From Malania oleifera (taxonomy: Eukaryota > Streptophyta > Magnoliopsida > Santalales > Ximeniaceae), in assembly GCF_029873635.1 (NCBI RefSeq), contig NC_080417.1:29783682-29847681 (forward strand): 64,000 bases of DNA. The letters run 5' to 3'. The position numbers and the translations under genes are program-made. Under the pieces are notes generated by a model. That model saw only the letters and a program-made list of their open reading frames with translations. It had not been told where the DNA came from and did not search any database. Positions within the stretch are counted from its first letter, which is position 1; every line of letters begins with the position of its first letter. This document shows, piece by piece, positions 31,662 through 44,078 of the stretch.

Positions 31662-34415
31662 GTTCCAATAGAAATTAACCAATAATTATATTCTTCCTTA
31701 GAACATAGGATTAACGATAGGGGGTAGTAATGACCAAAGGTTCGGGAAGTGGTGTGTGCTTAAAATTCCAAATCTTAGTATATGTATTCACTATACACTA
31801 TTACCATACTAAGAATTATAAGATTAGCAAGCCAATACAAAAGTTGAACAAAATCCACTTCCAAATGGACCAGGCATGTTTGCTTGGTAAATAATTTTTA
31901 TTGCTTAACTCATGCCTTATTATGAAAACATAAAGTTAAGTGCACTTTTGTCCATCACACAAGCCTGAGTTTTAGGGAATCAATCTTGTTCTATATCATC
32001 TATCCCTAAACTCAGTTTTGACTATAAAAGCCTTGATAAAAAATGACTAATGAATTGAGTGCTTAGCAAGAGACATCCTTTCTTAACCAAATTGGGGGCA
32101 CCCATTAAGGGAATCAAGTCTTCATCTAGATATCATAAAATTTTTCCCTTTGAGTTTAAATCATAAATCCTCTAATTTTGGTTTATCTCATCCATAAGAA
32201 ATCTTTACCACTCCACGATCACATCAGGTAAAGGTTTTGCCTATTCCTTGGGGTGTATCTTTGTTCTAAATCGTGATCTTGTCTTAAGGATACTTTCCAA
32301 TTACCAAAGAGCAGTGTTCAAAAATTCATATACTCCTAGTTGCTCTTTATCTAAATACTCTTCTGAACTTAATGATAATTTAATGGTCAAGAGTATTTAT
32401 TCTTTTTCGCTTTATAAGCTCTCAAACATTAAATCAAATCCATTAGAGCTTCATATCCTTCGTGATGAGTTGAATGGCTAAGTTAGTTACACTAAGTCTT
32501 AATCTAGAGGAATGCATAAAATTAAAGGAGACCTATACACATGCTATTTAAATGGAAAGTCATTCCAACTTGGGGCCTCTTACATATTGAAATTCATAAG
32601 AGAAGAGGCATTGTAGGCTTATGACATTGAAAGAAATATTTATTGTGACTTTTTGGTCCTCTAAGCCTAATCATGTAAAACTGAGTCTGAATCATTGAAA
32701 ATCTTAAAACACTTGGCTAAAGAAATTGAAAAATTAAAAAAAACATGATTTGGTTGAGTGCTTAACTCAGGAGGAGCATTTATCTTTCATGACTATTAAA
32801 TTAAAATGCTCTCATGATCCTATTTTATATGCCTTTATGAATAACAACACTGTATTGAATGCAGATCTATCCATTGTTCTTTACTATTTATATTCTTTGA
32901 TGGATATATTATTTTGTTTTAATTGATAATTGCTACCTAATTGCATGCTTGTGTTGAATGCCTCCTGCATGGCGGATGTAGTGGGTGTGAATTGCATGCT
33001 GGTAGTGAATTTTAGGTTGTTGCACGATCTATATGAATATTTTTTTGAGAACAACCATCTATTAGGTACCGATTTTATGGAAAAATGTCTAATTTACAGA
33101 TGACATGCTGCCGAAATTTTGATAAAAATTTTCTCAAAATAAAACCATGTACAAAGATGATTATGATAAAACAAATGTTAAAATATTTTTTGAAAGTATG
33201 AGTGAAAACTAATTGAATATTAAACTTCATCCTAACATAATCATCGAATGTGTAGGGGAGCTAAGCTTCATTCCCAAGAAAAAGAGCATAAAGGAATCAT
33301 ATGCATCGTGTCATGCTTTTTGAATATTGAGGCTCTTCTTGAAACCCGAACATCATATCCAGCTCTTAAAGGTTCATAATTTGATATGGATTGTTCTTAG
33401 GTTTTTGAGCATGAGCGTTTGTCTTGATATCTCTTTTCTAATGCATTTGTGAAATATAGGGATAATTATACTAGTTGCATAAATAGAGTGAATTAATCTT
33501 GATCCAGTTTATCTGTTTTTAAGAGATTCAAAAATGATTGCCTGTACTACTTGGCCTACTCAGTGTAATTAATCTATGACTAGTATAAGCAATTCATTGT
33601 ATCTAAGTTAGGATTCAAGTCGATAGGAGGAGCATCCAAAATTCAATGTCTATCATATTATGCTCACCAATTTATGCTTAGATCAGTTCTTGAATTCTTT
33701 GTGATTTGTGTGTAAAAGTGATGTTTTTATTAAAAATCACAATAAGAAATCTTTTGCCTTGCCACAAGTTGTTTGTTTTTGCCTGTTAATCCTCGCTTTA
33801 GATTACCTAATATCTTTAAGATCTTTATGGTTGATTTTTTTGATCATATTTTGTGTATGCTTAAATGAGATACTTGAAAAATTTTGCTTGCCTGATTTTT
33901 AAAGTTTATTTTTCAGCAAGCACACCCCTAGTACTTCTTGGTAACATCATTAGGAGGATATATATATATATATTTGCAAGAAAACAATTTTACATGCAAC
34001 ATATCTTGTTTTCTTGCATATGTGCTTAAATGTTATATCTTTGTTAAACAACATTTATATGCTCATATACTATATGATAAAGGGGGAGAATATTTCTGCG
34101 CTTAAATGTTAAAAAAGGGAACATTTTTTTTTTTTTAAAAAGAGGGCAGTTCTCTGAAGTTAAGTCTGTTTTTAAAATCTCCAAATTTCATTCACTTAGC
34201 CTAGCCCTTTTTGTTGATGCCAAAAGGGGGAGAGTTTTGTTGAGTAAAATGCATGTGTGATTGTGCTTCAATGCTAAAACTAAATGCATAATTATTTGTA
34301 ATGTTTTCTTTATTGATATGCTTGTACTATATTGTCTTTATATTAAATTATGTATATTCTTAGGGGGGATCCTTTTTAGGCTAAACCTCATTTTATTCTG
34401 ATGCATTTGTCATCA
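31662..34415 (+). mobile_element. Non-coding 3' internal region of a SIRE-type element, pol absent
   Basis: Roughly 2.75 kb with no recognisable pol motifs. Open frames such as 32248-32481 and 33708-33902 are short and motif-free. From 34080 there are repeated purine tracts (AAAGGGGGAGA near 34080 and 34223) of the type found before SIRE 3' LTRs, so at least the last part belongs to the element ending in the LTR at 34432. The rest cannot be assigned. Confidence 0.5.
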
Positions 34416-34431
34416 TAAAAAAAGGAGAGAT
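34416..34431 (+). other. Polypurine tract before the 3' LTR
   Basis: AAAAAAAAGGAGAGAT directly precedes TGTTGAC. Position and composition fit the plus-strand primer, so the following LTR is a 3' LTR in plus orientation. Confidence 0.7.
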
Positions 34432-36575
34432 TGTTGACTTTTTGAGTTCGATCCCTGGTTTTGATAATGACAAATCACATGTTACTAATGTGTGTGCCTA
34501 AGTACTTGAATAGGTTAATCATTCAAAACACACACATGTAAGTGAAGTGGAAGCCAGAAAGGACTCAAAGCACATAATCCTGGCCGATTCCATGAAGAGT
34601 CAAGAGCAAAAGAAGAAAACACTTGTTTTAATTGTAAATACATTTTGTTTCATTATTTGGTTTGTAATATTGTGGTCTGTAGTAATTGCATCTCATGCAT
34701 GATAGGTTTATATGCGCATGATAGGTTTATATGCTCAAGACCATTGATTGACCTTAGGGATCACCTAGTTGACCGACGTTGGATTTTTGGGGTTAACTCA
34801 ATGACCATAGATTGACTTTAGGTCCCTATAAACACTTCAGGAAAAATCCCCTATAACTTAAAAGTTATACCATATGTATTAAAGGTAAACTCTAGTAAGA
34901 ATCAGAACCTAAAATAATATTTGAAAAGGTCTTGGTCGACCGAACCTAGCTAGTTATATTTAGCTCAGTCGATCGAACCATTCAGGGGTCAACAGTTTGA
35001 CCAACGCTCAGTCGACCGAACATTTTTGAACGTATCTTCCATAGTTGACCGAATTGGCAGGTGTCTGAGCCCCAACAACTTAGTCGACCGAACTTCTAGT
35101 TCATTTGCAATTGAGTCGACCGAACCATATGAATAGCAAAATGAATTTCATATATAGTCAACTGAACCTCGAACGTTTTCAAAATTGCCTTAATTTTAGT
35201 TGACTATATCTGTAGTTCAAAAGTGCCTCGGTCAATCGTACTTATGAGTATAGTCGACCAAACTTAAAATATAATCAACCGAAAACTCTCTGGTTAGACA
35301 TTTTTACCGCAAGTTAAATGACATTAATTTTAATTAATCTTCATTAATCTTTTCTAAAATTCCACTTATGTCCCCCAACAGTTATATTTTTATGAATGTC
35401 TATATATACTACTTCATTTGGGAAGATTATGTATGGATTAGCAATATAATTAGCAAAAATTCTCTCTGATTTTTCTTGAGCCCATATTGCTTATACTTCA
35501 TATTTCCTAGCCAAAATTTTAATACTCTCTCTTTTTATCCTTGCTAAATCTTTTTCAAAACAGAGAGTTATATTTTTCTTGTGCTCCTTTCTTGCAAACT
35601 AATTGTAAGTTAAAGTGAGTTTGATTCTCACTTGTGTGAGCTTACATATATTGCTCTTAAAGCTTTTTACTCTCATTCACTTGCATTGTTTGATATTTTT
35701 CTTGATGAGTAAAGCATGGATTTTTATCAATATATTTAATTGATAAATATTATTTGAGAAGAACTCTTGTTAGCTTCTGAGTCTTGGCATATTCATTGCC
35801 AGATTCGAAAGCTTGCTTGCACTATTTGATAAATTATTTTTGAGCAAACTTGATCTCTAAATCTTGGTTGTGCTTAATACTTGAAAAATATTATTGTTGA
35901 GATTCTTACCTCAAGATTCAAAGTTCCTTTGATATTATATACTGATTATAATCTTTCTATATCAAAGGCAGTCACTCTCACATATACACACGTTTATATA
36001 CATCTTTGGAGAGTTGAAATCTTGTTAGAAATTATCTCACTTGAGCATATATTCCTATTATATATGAGTGCATATTTGGATCATAATATTGTACAAATCT
36101 ACTTGTGTTGAAAGCACATTTCATTGTACGCAAAATTTGTATTGATCGATTGTAATTCAAGCGTGGCCTGAGGTGAGTCTTCTCTGCCCCTTTAAGGAGA
36201 GGTTGAAAAGGTTGAGGTTAACTCTAGTAATTTGACCTGGTGTTGTAAATGGTGCCACTCTACCCGTTAAGTGAGCAATAGTGGTAATCCTTGGGCTTGC
36301 GAGTTGAGACGGGGACATAGGTAGTATTGACCAAACCCTGATAACATATCGTGTGTGTGCTTTTCATTTTCACAATTTATTTACTACACATGTATGCTAT
36401 TTTCAATTGACTGTGAATGCTGCACATGATTTAATTTCCATACATTATGTTTATCTACACATTTTGGATTGCATAGACAGACCGTAGGTTGTGAAATACT
36501 GCTGTTTATATAAATTGACCTATGAAAGTTTAAATTTCCAATTCATCCCCTCTTGGGAATACATCAATTCCAACA
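34432..36575 (+). mobile_element. 3' LTR of SIRE-type copia element
   Basis: 2,144 bp from TGTTGACTTTTTGAG to AATTCCAACA, with inverted ends TGTTG/CAACA. It contains the reiterated AGTCGACCGAAC cluster (34931-35287), a conserved CCAACAGTTATATTTTT block, a TATA-like element (35400-35410) and the CCAATTCATCCCCTCTTGGGA end. The reverse complement of the solo LTR at 11212-13061 matches at both ends, so these are the same family. Confidence 0.85.
34931..35287 (+). promoter_or_regulatory. Reiterated AGTCGACCGAAC motifs in LTR U3
   Basis: About ten exact or one-to-three-mismatch copies of AGTCGACCGAAC, for example near 34935, 34976, 35009, 35042, 35082, 35114, 35157, 35229 and 35250. The cluster ends about 115 bp upstream of the TATA-like element. 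Function is inferred. Confidence 0.6.
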
Positions 36576-36860
36576 CTCCTTTTCGTACAACATTTGTTAC
36601 TAAAAAAATCTAATGTTCTAGATTTGATACATTCTGATATATGTGATCCTTTGAAAGTAAAGTCTCATGGTAGTGCACTTTATTTTATTACTTGTATTTA
36701 TGATTGCTCAAAAAAAGTTTGGGCTTATACTTTGAAAACTAAATATCAAGTTTTATGTGTGTTTAAGCATTTTCAGGTCAAAGTTGAAAGGGAGACCGGA
36801 AAGAAATTAAATTTCTTGTGTCTAATTTTTTTATTATTATTATTTGCATTACACCCTTGA
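36576..36860 (+). pseudogene. Fragment of copia integrase
   Basis: The open frame 36594-36860 carries LLKKSNVLDLIHSDICDPLKVKS, the first catalytic Asp region (HSD) of a copia integrase, then YDCSKKVWAYTLKTK and ERETGKKLN. It ends before the second catalytic Asp. It abuts the LTR end and belongs to a different copia lineage from the SIRE gag pieces. Orphan fragment of under 300 bp. Confidence 0.8.
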
Positions 36861-36869
36861 TTTATTTGC

Positions 36870-37763
36870 GAGAATCATTCATATTTTTTCCCAACAAAAT
36901 CGAATTCTTTATCACTTCGTTGCAGTTAATACTCAATATTTAGTCTTCAGGATTCGACAGCTTATAACTTTAGTAAGTTGCACACTAAACCAAGTGCCAA
37001 CAAACTACACCTAATTTCAATTAAAGTAAAGAAATTAAACAAGAAAATCATTGATTTTTTTTTTTATTTTTTTGTCTATTAGCTTATCTTTGTCTTATAT
37101 TTCCATATCTTAACTCCGTTATATAGATGTAAAAGTAGCTTTTGTTACTAAATAAATTTTTGAAAATAAATAGAATATTAAAATCGATCGAAAATGATAA
37201 ATACAATATAATATTTTTAAAATAAATCATCTAATAAAATAAAAAAGATTATATTTATATTAAATCACATAATTAAATATTTTAATTAAGAAATTATAAA
37301 ATATCTTTACATTAAAAAAAATTAACTTTCAAAAATCACTCAAACTTTTAATTATAAATTATAATTTTGAATTAAATTTTAAAAAAATTGCATTAGCTTA
37401 TTCAAATACATACAAATTTAAATGTAAGACTTGAAATATAAAATCCTAAATCCCAGCATCGATATCTTTTCTGTAAACTTTAAAAAGAAAAAAGGAAATT
37501 GCCTTTCTCCATCTACAAATCATTTTGGATTGGATTTCAACAATTCTTGATTAAATATGAATTTTCTTTTTCTTTTTTTGGAATAACTAACAACGGGACA
37601 AATGCATAGTATATGCTATTCGTATTTGAGTTAAAGGTAGCATGGCCTATTTTCCTCGTATCCATAATGGCCTATTGCTAGATTTATGTTCATTTTTTTT
37701 TAAAATAAAAGAAATGACTCTAACCTTATAATATTATTTAAATCTCTAGACCCTGATATGATC
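36870..37763. other. Intergenic AT-rich DNA
   Basis: No coding support; long A/T-only stretches (37170-37400). Ends at the SINE target duplication. Confidence 0.6.
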
Positions 37764-37781
37764 AAGAAGAATAATTAATCA

Positions 37782-37971
37782 CCTCCAGAGTGTGGTTTAG
37801 GTGATAGTGCGGGCTACGGGAGTGTCTCTCACGAGGTTAGGTGTTCAAACCCTCTCGAGTTCGTTTCTGTCCCTAGATTCTTGAAAATTTACCTCCCTTT
37901 GGAGTTGTCGGGATTAGTCACGTGGACCGTAAAACGGACATGTGGAAATCCGGTGCATAATCCAAAAAAAG
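37782..37971 (+). mobile_element. tRNA-derived SINE with 18-bp target duplication
   Basis: A 190-bp non-coding unit with a B box-like GGTGTTCAAACCC (near 37831) and, upstream of it, a plausible A box region (GGTTTAGGTGATAGTG, near 37794), which together form an internal RNA polymerase III promoter. It ends in an A-rich tail (TCCAAAAAAAG). The flanks AAGAAGAATAATTAATCA at 37764-37781 and 37972-37989 are identical, a hallmark of LINE-mobilised insertion. Confidence 0.88.
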
Positions 37972-38029
37972 AAGAAGAATAATTAATCATAGGCTTGGAG
38001 TGTTGTTTTTTTTCTTTATTTTTTTAATT

Positions 38030-38757
38030 AAAAAAAGAATGTGACAAGGAAAATTGAGTTTAGGTTTTTGGTAGCTCATTTTTTTTTTTTGTTTTTTTTT
38101 GGGGTAAAAACATAGATAATATATATGTTATTTCTCAATATATAACTTGTGAATCAGAGAATGAAAATTAATAAAATACATTTTTGGCAGCCTTTGATCA
38201 GATTAGGGATGGTAAAACGGGTTAACGAGCCAGATTTGGACAAATCATAAATGAGTTGAGATTAAAAGGGTTTGAGTTCGGGTTAATCCATTTAATAATG
38301 GGTGACTATTATGTAAACTCAAACCCGTCCATTTCATAAATAGAACACTCGTTTAAAAAATATAATTTATTTATTTTAAAAATTCTTAAACATTTCATAT
38401 AAAATGACATACATATTCTTAAAAACACGTTTTCATTTTATTTTCAAACGGGTCATAAACGGATCACCAGGCAGGTGACTTGATCCAAACCCGCTAAACC
38501 CGTTTAATAAATGGTTGGGTTCGGGCTAATCTATTTAAAAATGGATTAACTTGTATTAAATCCAAACTCGATTTAAACGAGTAGATTACGAGTCATTCGT
38601 TGGATTTTGATCTGTTTTGCCATTCCTTGATCGAATCACCAAAAAATAAAAAAAGATTTAAATACTCTTAATTATAAAAAAAGATAGTGTTTGCTAGATA
38701 GAGTGTATAATGATTAAGGAGCCTAATTGTAATAATGGCCTTATGTTACGGTGCTTG
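38030..38757 (+). repeat. Duplicated segment, copy A, split by a MITE
   Basis: GAATGTGACAAGGAAAATTG through AATATATAACTTG and GAGAATGAAAATTAA, then, after the MITE, CACCAAAAAA and GATTTAAATACT to TAATAATGG. It matches 46817-47075 in the same orientation and order. The first and last bases (GTGACAAGG and TTATGTTAC) are weakly inverted, so the unit might itself be a small transposon. Confidence 0.8.
38204..38628. mobile_element. hAT-type MITE inserted in duplicated segment A
   Basis: 425 bp with inverted ends TAGGGATGG.AAAAC / GTTTTG.CCATTCCTT and an 8-bp flank GATCAGAT (38196-38203) versus GATCGAAT (38629-38636), two mismatches. Copy B of the segment lacks it and reads GATCAGATCACCAAAA without interruption, giving the empty site. 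The interior is non-coding with repeated GGTTAA/AACCCG tracts. No transposase. Confidence 0.88.
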
Positions 38758-38759
38758 GG

Positions 38760-40600
38760 TTAACCCAGCTAGCCCAGCAGCCTAGCTAGCTAGCTTGTCA
38801 TTCAACATGATGACAAAGAATCTAAAATTATTTTGCCTTTTCTTTGGTTTTCACAAATTGGATGCTGCTGGGACGACTGGGGCATTAATCATTTTTAAGG
38901 GGCGGCTTACGCTCTAGTAAGCCCTAATTAGAGATGAGAAAGATACAGCGTCTGTCTTCTCGTGACCCCTCCACTTTGGCTTTAGCCACCTGCTTCTTTG
39001 TGACATAAATAATCCGTGTGCCCTACCTCTATGTTTTTATTTATGAAAAATGCTAGGCCTTCTATTACTTTTACAAATATTTATTTTGTGAACTAATATT
39101 AGCTAGTTGCATACTTCAAAAATGTGATCGATCATTTATGTGAGTCTAAAAAAACACCTATTAAATTTGTTAGCATTGGAAGAGTTCAAGTTGAGTTTGA
39201 TAGACATGAGTGAGTACCAATTTGATCCAAAAGTTTAAATCTATTAGGTATTGGGTTCAATCATATATAAAAGTATATATCATCTATTCAATTTTTTTAA
39301 TGTGAGACAAACTTACAAGTGAAATTTTCAACAAAATTTGAAACATATATTTGTAAAATTGTTCAAAAAGAAAGTGGAACCATTTATTAGCACTCACAAT
39401 TTGTGTATGTGCAAAAAATTGTTGAAAGTTACTTGTAGAAGTTATCCCGCATAAAAAAATAAAAAAAAAAATTAAGAGAAGGATGAGTAACTTGTATATA
39501 TGGATGGATTCAAAACCTAACCATTTAACTTTTTTCGAATTAAGTTGGTGCTTACCGATGTATATTAAGCTCTCATTTGATTTTAACAAAAACACTAACT
39601 ACTACGAACTATAATATCATAGAATAATGTAAAAATAGGAGTGTGACTTGTGCTATACTTTTTTTTTTTATTACATAGGAACTTCAGTCACCAACGAACC
39701 CTTCAGACCCGCTGATGCAGTACCAAACCTGTACTATACTTTTGTCACAATGTCAAGTAGTCTCTCAATTTACAATTGGTGGGACCCATAAAAAGGAAGA
39801 CTCACCATTCTTTTTATTAAGAGAGGGGCAGAAGGAGTGCGTTATAGGGTTTTACGTTATTTGGAATCTCCTTGCATAATATAGGTTCCAAACATTCATG
39901 ATCCGGATGTGAATGAGTCGAATTACTCATCCCTCGGCCTATTAATGAACTATCTTTGCCTGTAACAATGAAATCTAACAAAATGTCTTACCCATATCAT
40001 TCTTTTTATTCTTGTATTGGAATGCGCCTTAGATGAGAATGTCTATTCCTTGACTTATAATTTTCTTAAACATTTATAACAATTTTTAGGCCCTAAAGTC
40101 AATGAACCCATCCTAAAACAAGCCAATGATTTATTTTTCGAGTTTAGCTTCAAATTTTATAATTTCAAAATATTGTCAGTTTGATTTATTTGATTGAACT
40201 CATTTTACATTGAGACTCTCCTGCAAGTGTCGATATGAAGAGTTTAAATTATAGTCTTTTTTTTTTCCTGTAATGACTCCCTATCCATTGAGAAGTTTTA
40301 GAAAGTCTAATTTATTTAAAATAATATAATTCAATTTTATTTTTCCCTTATAAAAGCATCACATCTTATTCATTGTTTATAAAAAAATAAGATTGTTATA
40401 CATGGATTTTAATCATATATAGCTGATGTGAAACTTTCTACATCAATATATATCACTACATTTTTTTTTTCTCCAAAAGAAAGAATACTATGTTTTTTTT
40501 AAATCTAGCTCTATTTATACTATTTAAAGGGTTATACGAGCATGATCACAAATCCAAAATGCACTTTTTATGGTTAAACAATTATTTCAGGCTTCACTAG
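38760..40600. other. Intergenic, no gene recognised
   Basis: AT-rich sequence with homopolymer runs. The minus-strand frame at 39284-39595 (103 codons) is Leu/Ile/Phe-rich but has no family signature and high A/T content, so it is not annotated as a gene. Confidence 0.55.
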
Positions 40601-40601
40601 A

Positions 40602-40790
40602 GGTGTAATCGGTTTGGTTCGGTTCGGTTATGAGCCAAACTGAAAACCGAACTGAACTTGTGATTTGTTTAAGTTCACGAACCGAAAACAAAACCAAACC
40701 GAATGTATTATCCTTTGGAGAACCGAACATTTGGTGGTTTGATTACAATTTTTAACCGATTTTCTAAATATTTAACAAATATTTTTCACA
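40602..40790 (+). mobile_element. Terminal fragment of a hAT-type element
   Basis: TAGAGGTGTAATCGGTTTGG followed by multiple GGTTCGGTT / AACCGAAC units is typical of one end of hAT elements with reiterated subterminal binding sites. No matching opposite end is visible, so it is a fragment. Confidence 0.5.
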
Positions 40791-40945
40791 AGGATTGTTG
40801 AGGATCTATTGAGAATTTTGATTTTTTATAATGTTTCATAATTTTAATAAAATTAAATCTATTAAATTGTGTAGACAATTGAGAACGTGTTGGTCTTGTT
40901 GGACATTCTCTTTTTGTTCCTAATTCCTACTAGCTTAGTAGCTCT

Positions 40946-41264
40946 TGATGGGTGGAGAGGAACGCTCAGTCACTGGTTGTGATTGAAACTCAGTGAGAAT
41001 AAATGCACAATAACAATATATTTCAATCTAAAAAATATAGAGGACTTCAAATCAGAACTCTCTCTCTCGCTTACTGGTTTTACACTCTCAACACACCACA
41101 TTTTACATTGCACACACATAACTATTTATAGCAGATACAAAACCACAATAATAAACATAAGCTACTGGCAGGTGAGGTTGGTGACCGTCGTTCAATAGAA
41201 GCGGCTGGTCAGCAGCCATCGTCAACCATTGTTGCCACTGTCCACCGTCAAGTTTACTATTTCA
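40946..41264 (-). repeat. 3' LTR of copia-2
   Basis: Plus-strand text runs from TGATGGGTGG to TTACTATTTCA, 319 bp. It includes the reverse complement of the TATA box CTATAAATAG near 41112. On the minus strand it follows the polypurine tract AAGGGGGGATG (41265-41276). Confidence 0.92.
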
Positions 41265-42007
41265 ACATCCCCCCTTAAACTTGACTTTCCTAACTTTTTC
41301 ATTCCGAGCATTGTCTTCAGTCTTGCAAAAGTATCATGCCTGAGTGGCTTTGTGAAAATATAAGCAATCTGATCATACGTTCTGCAAGATATCAACTCCA
41401 CTTTTTTATTCTTGACATGCTATCTGATAAAATGATACCGAGTATCAATATGTTTGCTTCTTTCATGGTCAACTGAATTTTTCACAAGTGCAATCGCTGA
41501 TCGGTTGTCAACGTAGACTTCTATGCGATTATCTTGAAGAAATCACAGATACTTCAGTACATTCCTAATCCATATACCATGACAAATAGCTGAGCTGGCA
41601 GCAACATACTCAATTTCACATGATGACAACGTTACGATGGGTTGCTTCTTCAAAGACCATGTAAATGCTGTATCTCCCATGAAAAATGTGAATCCCGTCG
41701 TGCTTTCCAATCGCTATCTGAATAGCAGTTTGCAATCACCTCTTGATGAATAGAACATACCATTAGTGATGGTACCCTTGACATATCGGAGTATCCTTTT
41801 CGATGCATTCAGGTGGGACTGGTCAGGAGTCTCCATGTACCTGCTGATAAGTCTAACTCCATAGAGTATGTCTGGTGTGGTGCACGCCAAATACCTCAAG
41901 CTTCCAACCAAACTCTTGAAGTATGTGGGGTCAACCTCTCCTTCCTCATTCTTTCTCAATTCCAATCCAGTTTCAACCAGAGTTGTCACAAGGTTGCATT
42001 TGTCCAT
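41265..42007 (-). pseudogene. copia-2 RNase H region and polypurine tract
   Basis: Reads from MDKCNLVTTL and VDPTYFKSLVGSLRYL through SKRILRYVKGTITNGMF, then (after a stop near 41717) GFTFFMGDTAFTW, LSSCEIEYVAASSAICHG with a catalytic Glu, [24 protein letters not shown] and FTKPLRHD. It removes RNA from the hybrid during replication. Stops near 41717, 41545 and 41415 break it. Confidence 0.85.
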
Positions 42008-42043
42008 CCCAAACTTCTTTAGTACTTCTTTTGCATAGTGGCT

Positions 42044-43040
42044 CTAGGAGATGAAGATTCCCTTCTCGCTTTGCTCGACTTCCATCTGACCAATATCCGT
42101 CATTTCGAATTTTTTGACCATGCTCCTCTTGAAAGCAGAAAACATCTCTAGATTGTTGCCAGTGAAAATCAAATCATCAACATATAGGCAGGCTATCAGC
42201 ATGCTTCCATCTGTCTCCATCTTTAAGTATAGCGCTTGCTCATAGGGACACTTCTCAAATCCATTCTTCTGGAAGTAGTCATCAATCCTCATGTTCCACG
42301 CACGAGGTGCCTGCTTCAAGCCATAGAGTGCTTTCTTCAACATATACACTTTATCTTCTATGCCCTTCTTCATATATCCAGGTGGTTGATTGATATAAAT
42401 CTCCTCTTCCAGAAAACTGTTCAGAAATGCTGATTTCATGTCCAATTGGTAAATCTTCCATCCATTTTGTGTTGATAGTGAAATTAGTAATCTGATGGTT
42501 TCAAGTTTGGCAATCGGAGCAAAAATTTCTCCATAATCAATCCCTTATTTCTACTTGTAGCCTTTAGCGACAAGTCTTGCTTTGTATCTCTAAACTTCTC
42601 CTTGAGCGTTCTTCTTGGTCTTGTAGACCCATTTCACACCAATGGTTTTGCGGCCCTTCGGGAGATTTGTCAACTCCTAAGTCTTGTTCTTCTCGATGGA
42701 TTGAATCTCCTTATCCATTGCTTTTCTCCATTTGTCTTCTTCGTTAGCTTTCTCAAAGCTAACCGGGTCACTAGTCAACAATAAACAGTATAAAGTAACA
42801 TACTCTTCTATTGGTTCTGTAGTTTCATACAAATCAGCTAGATTTTGAGCTCCTTTAGGTCTCATGTCTGAGATTTCACGTTCTATTGGTGATGGAGTTT
42901 CATTTCTCTGTGATGAATCATGTGGAGGTGTGTGCAGCTCGGGAACTTGTGGCTCAATAGCCACTTCTCTTGTCTGTGTAGGTTCTTCTCCTTCAAGTAT
43001 CTATTCCACATCTTTTTAACATTCAGCCTGGTCCCATTTC
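42044..43040 (-). pseudogene. copia-2 reverse transcriptase (YVDD present)
   Basis: Starts with EEDKWRKAMDKEIQSIEKNK, then RT text with MDMKSAFLNSFLEEEIYINQP carrying the first Asp, KKALYGLKQAPRAW, and LIACLYVDDLIFTGNN with the intact YVDD site (near 42180). It is the full-length counterpart of the deleted copia-1 copy. Stops lie near 42670, 42590 and 42545, and one at 42044 separates it from the RNase H part. Confidence 0.88.
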
Positions 43041-44036
43041 TAGGATTCATTTTCTTCAAAATTGACATCCCGACTGTGAAAGACTTTCTTGTTGATGGGA
43101 TTATAGAGTCGATATCCCATGGTGCTATCACCGTATCCAACAACAATATACTTCTCGCCTTTATCATCCAGCTTTGTCCTTCTTGCTTCTGGGATCTTGG
43201 TGTAGGCTATGGAGCGAAACACCCTAAAATGACCCACTGGGCTTGTGAGTACTCCAGGGTTCATATGGTGTCTTTGTATCAAGACTCTTTGTAGGACACC
43301 GATTGAGCAGATAGACTGCACATGACACTGCTTTTGCCCAAAAAAATCTTGGGCACATTCTTATCCTTTAACATGCTTCTGGCCATGTTAAGGATTGTGC
43401 GGTTCTTCCTTTCGGCTACACCATTCAACTGGGGAGTGTAAATTAGTGTGAACTGTGTTTGAATCCCTTGTTGCCTAAGGAATTCCAAGAAAGTTTCGTC
43501 TTTGTACTCTCCTTCTTGGTCTGATCGGAGTGACTTGATGCAGTAACCACTCTGTTTCTCACAAGAGCTTTGAACTCTTTGAACTTATCAAACACCTCTA
43601 AGTTCCTTTTCAGGAAGTAGACCCAGGTCTTCTTGCTGTAGTCATCGATGAAGGTGAGGAAGTATCGATTCTGTCCACTTGAAAATGGTCTTAGTGGACC
43701 ACACACATCTGTGTGTACTAGCTGGAGCGTCATGGTTGATCTCCAGTCGGTTTGCTTTCCAAAACTGTTTCTGTGTTGTTTGCTCAGAATACAACTTTCA
43801 CATATTACATTTGGATGGTGGATATTGGGTAAGCCTTTCACCATATTCTTGCTTCCCAATTGTTTCAAACTTTCAAAATTAAGATGTCCATATCTTAGAT
43901 GCCATAGCCAATCTTTGTCTCTGATGATAGCGCTTAAACACCTTGGTGTATCATGTTGGATGGCGGGCAGAAACATTCGATTCTTTGCCATTTGAACTCG
44001 AGTAACAAGCTTTCCTCGAGCGTCTATTATCACCAT
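43041..44036 (-). pseudogene. copia-2 integrase (frameshifted)
   Basis: In order: WLWHLRYGHLNFESL and CESCILSKQH (HHCC zinc region, 43780-43900), HTDVCGPLRPF and FLTFIDDYSKKTWVY (core with catalytic Asp residues, 43640-43720), then after a frameshift near 43500 GVAERKNRTILNMARSML with the catalytic Glu region (43400-43430), and the C-terminal GYGDSTMGYRLYNP block (43100-43140). Confidence 0.88.
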
Positions 44037-44078
44037 CTACTTATCATTGAGGCTAATTTGATAGCCTCTCTCCACGAG

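Noticed and set aside
39284..39595. 103-codon minus-strand open frame, Leu/Ile/Phe-rich, possible membrane protein
   Set aside because: A/T-rich intergenic DNA; hydrophobic content is expected from T-rich codons, and no homolog is recognised.
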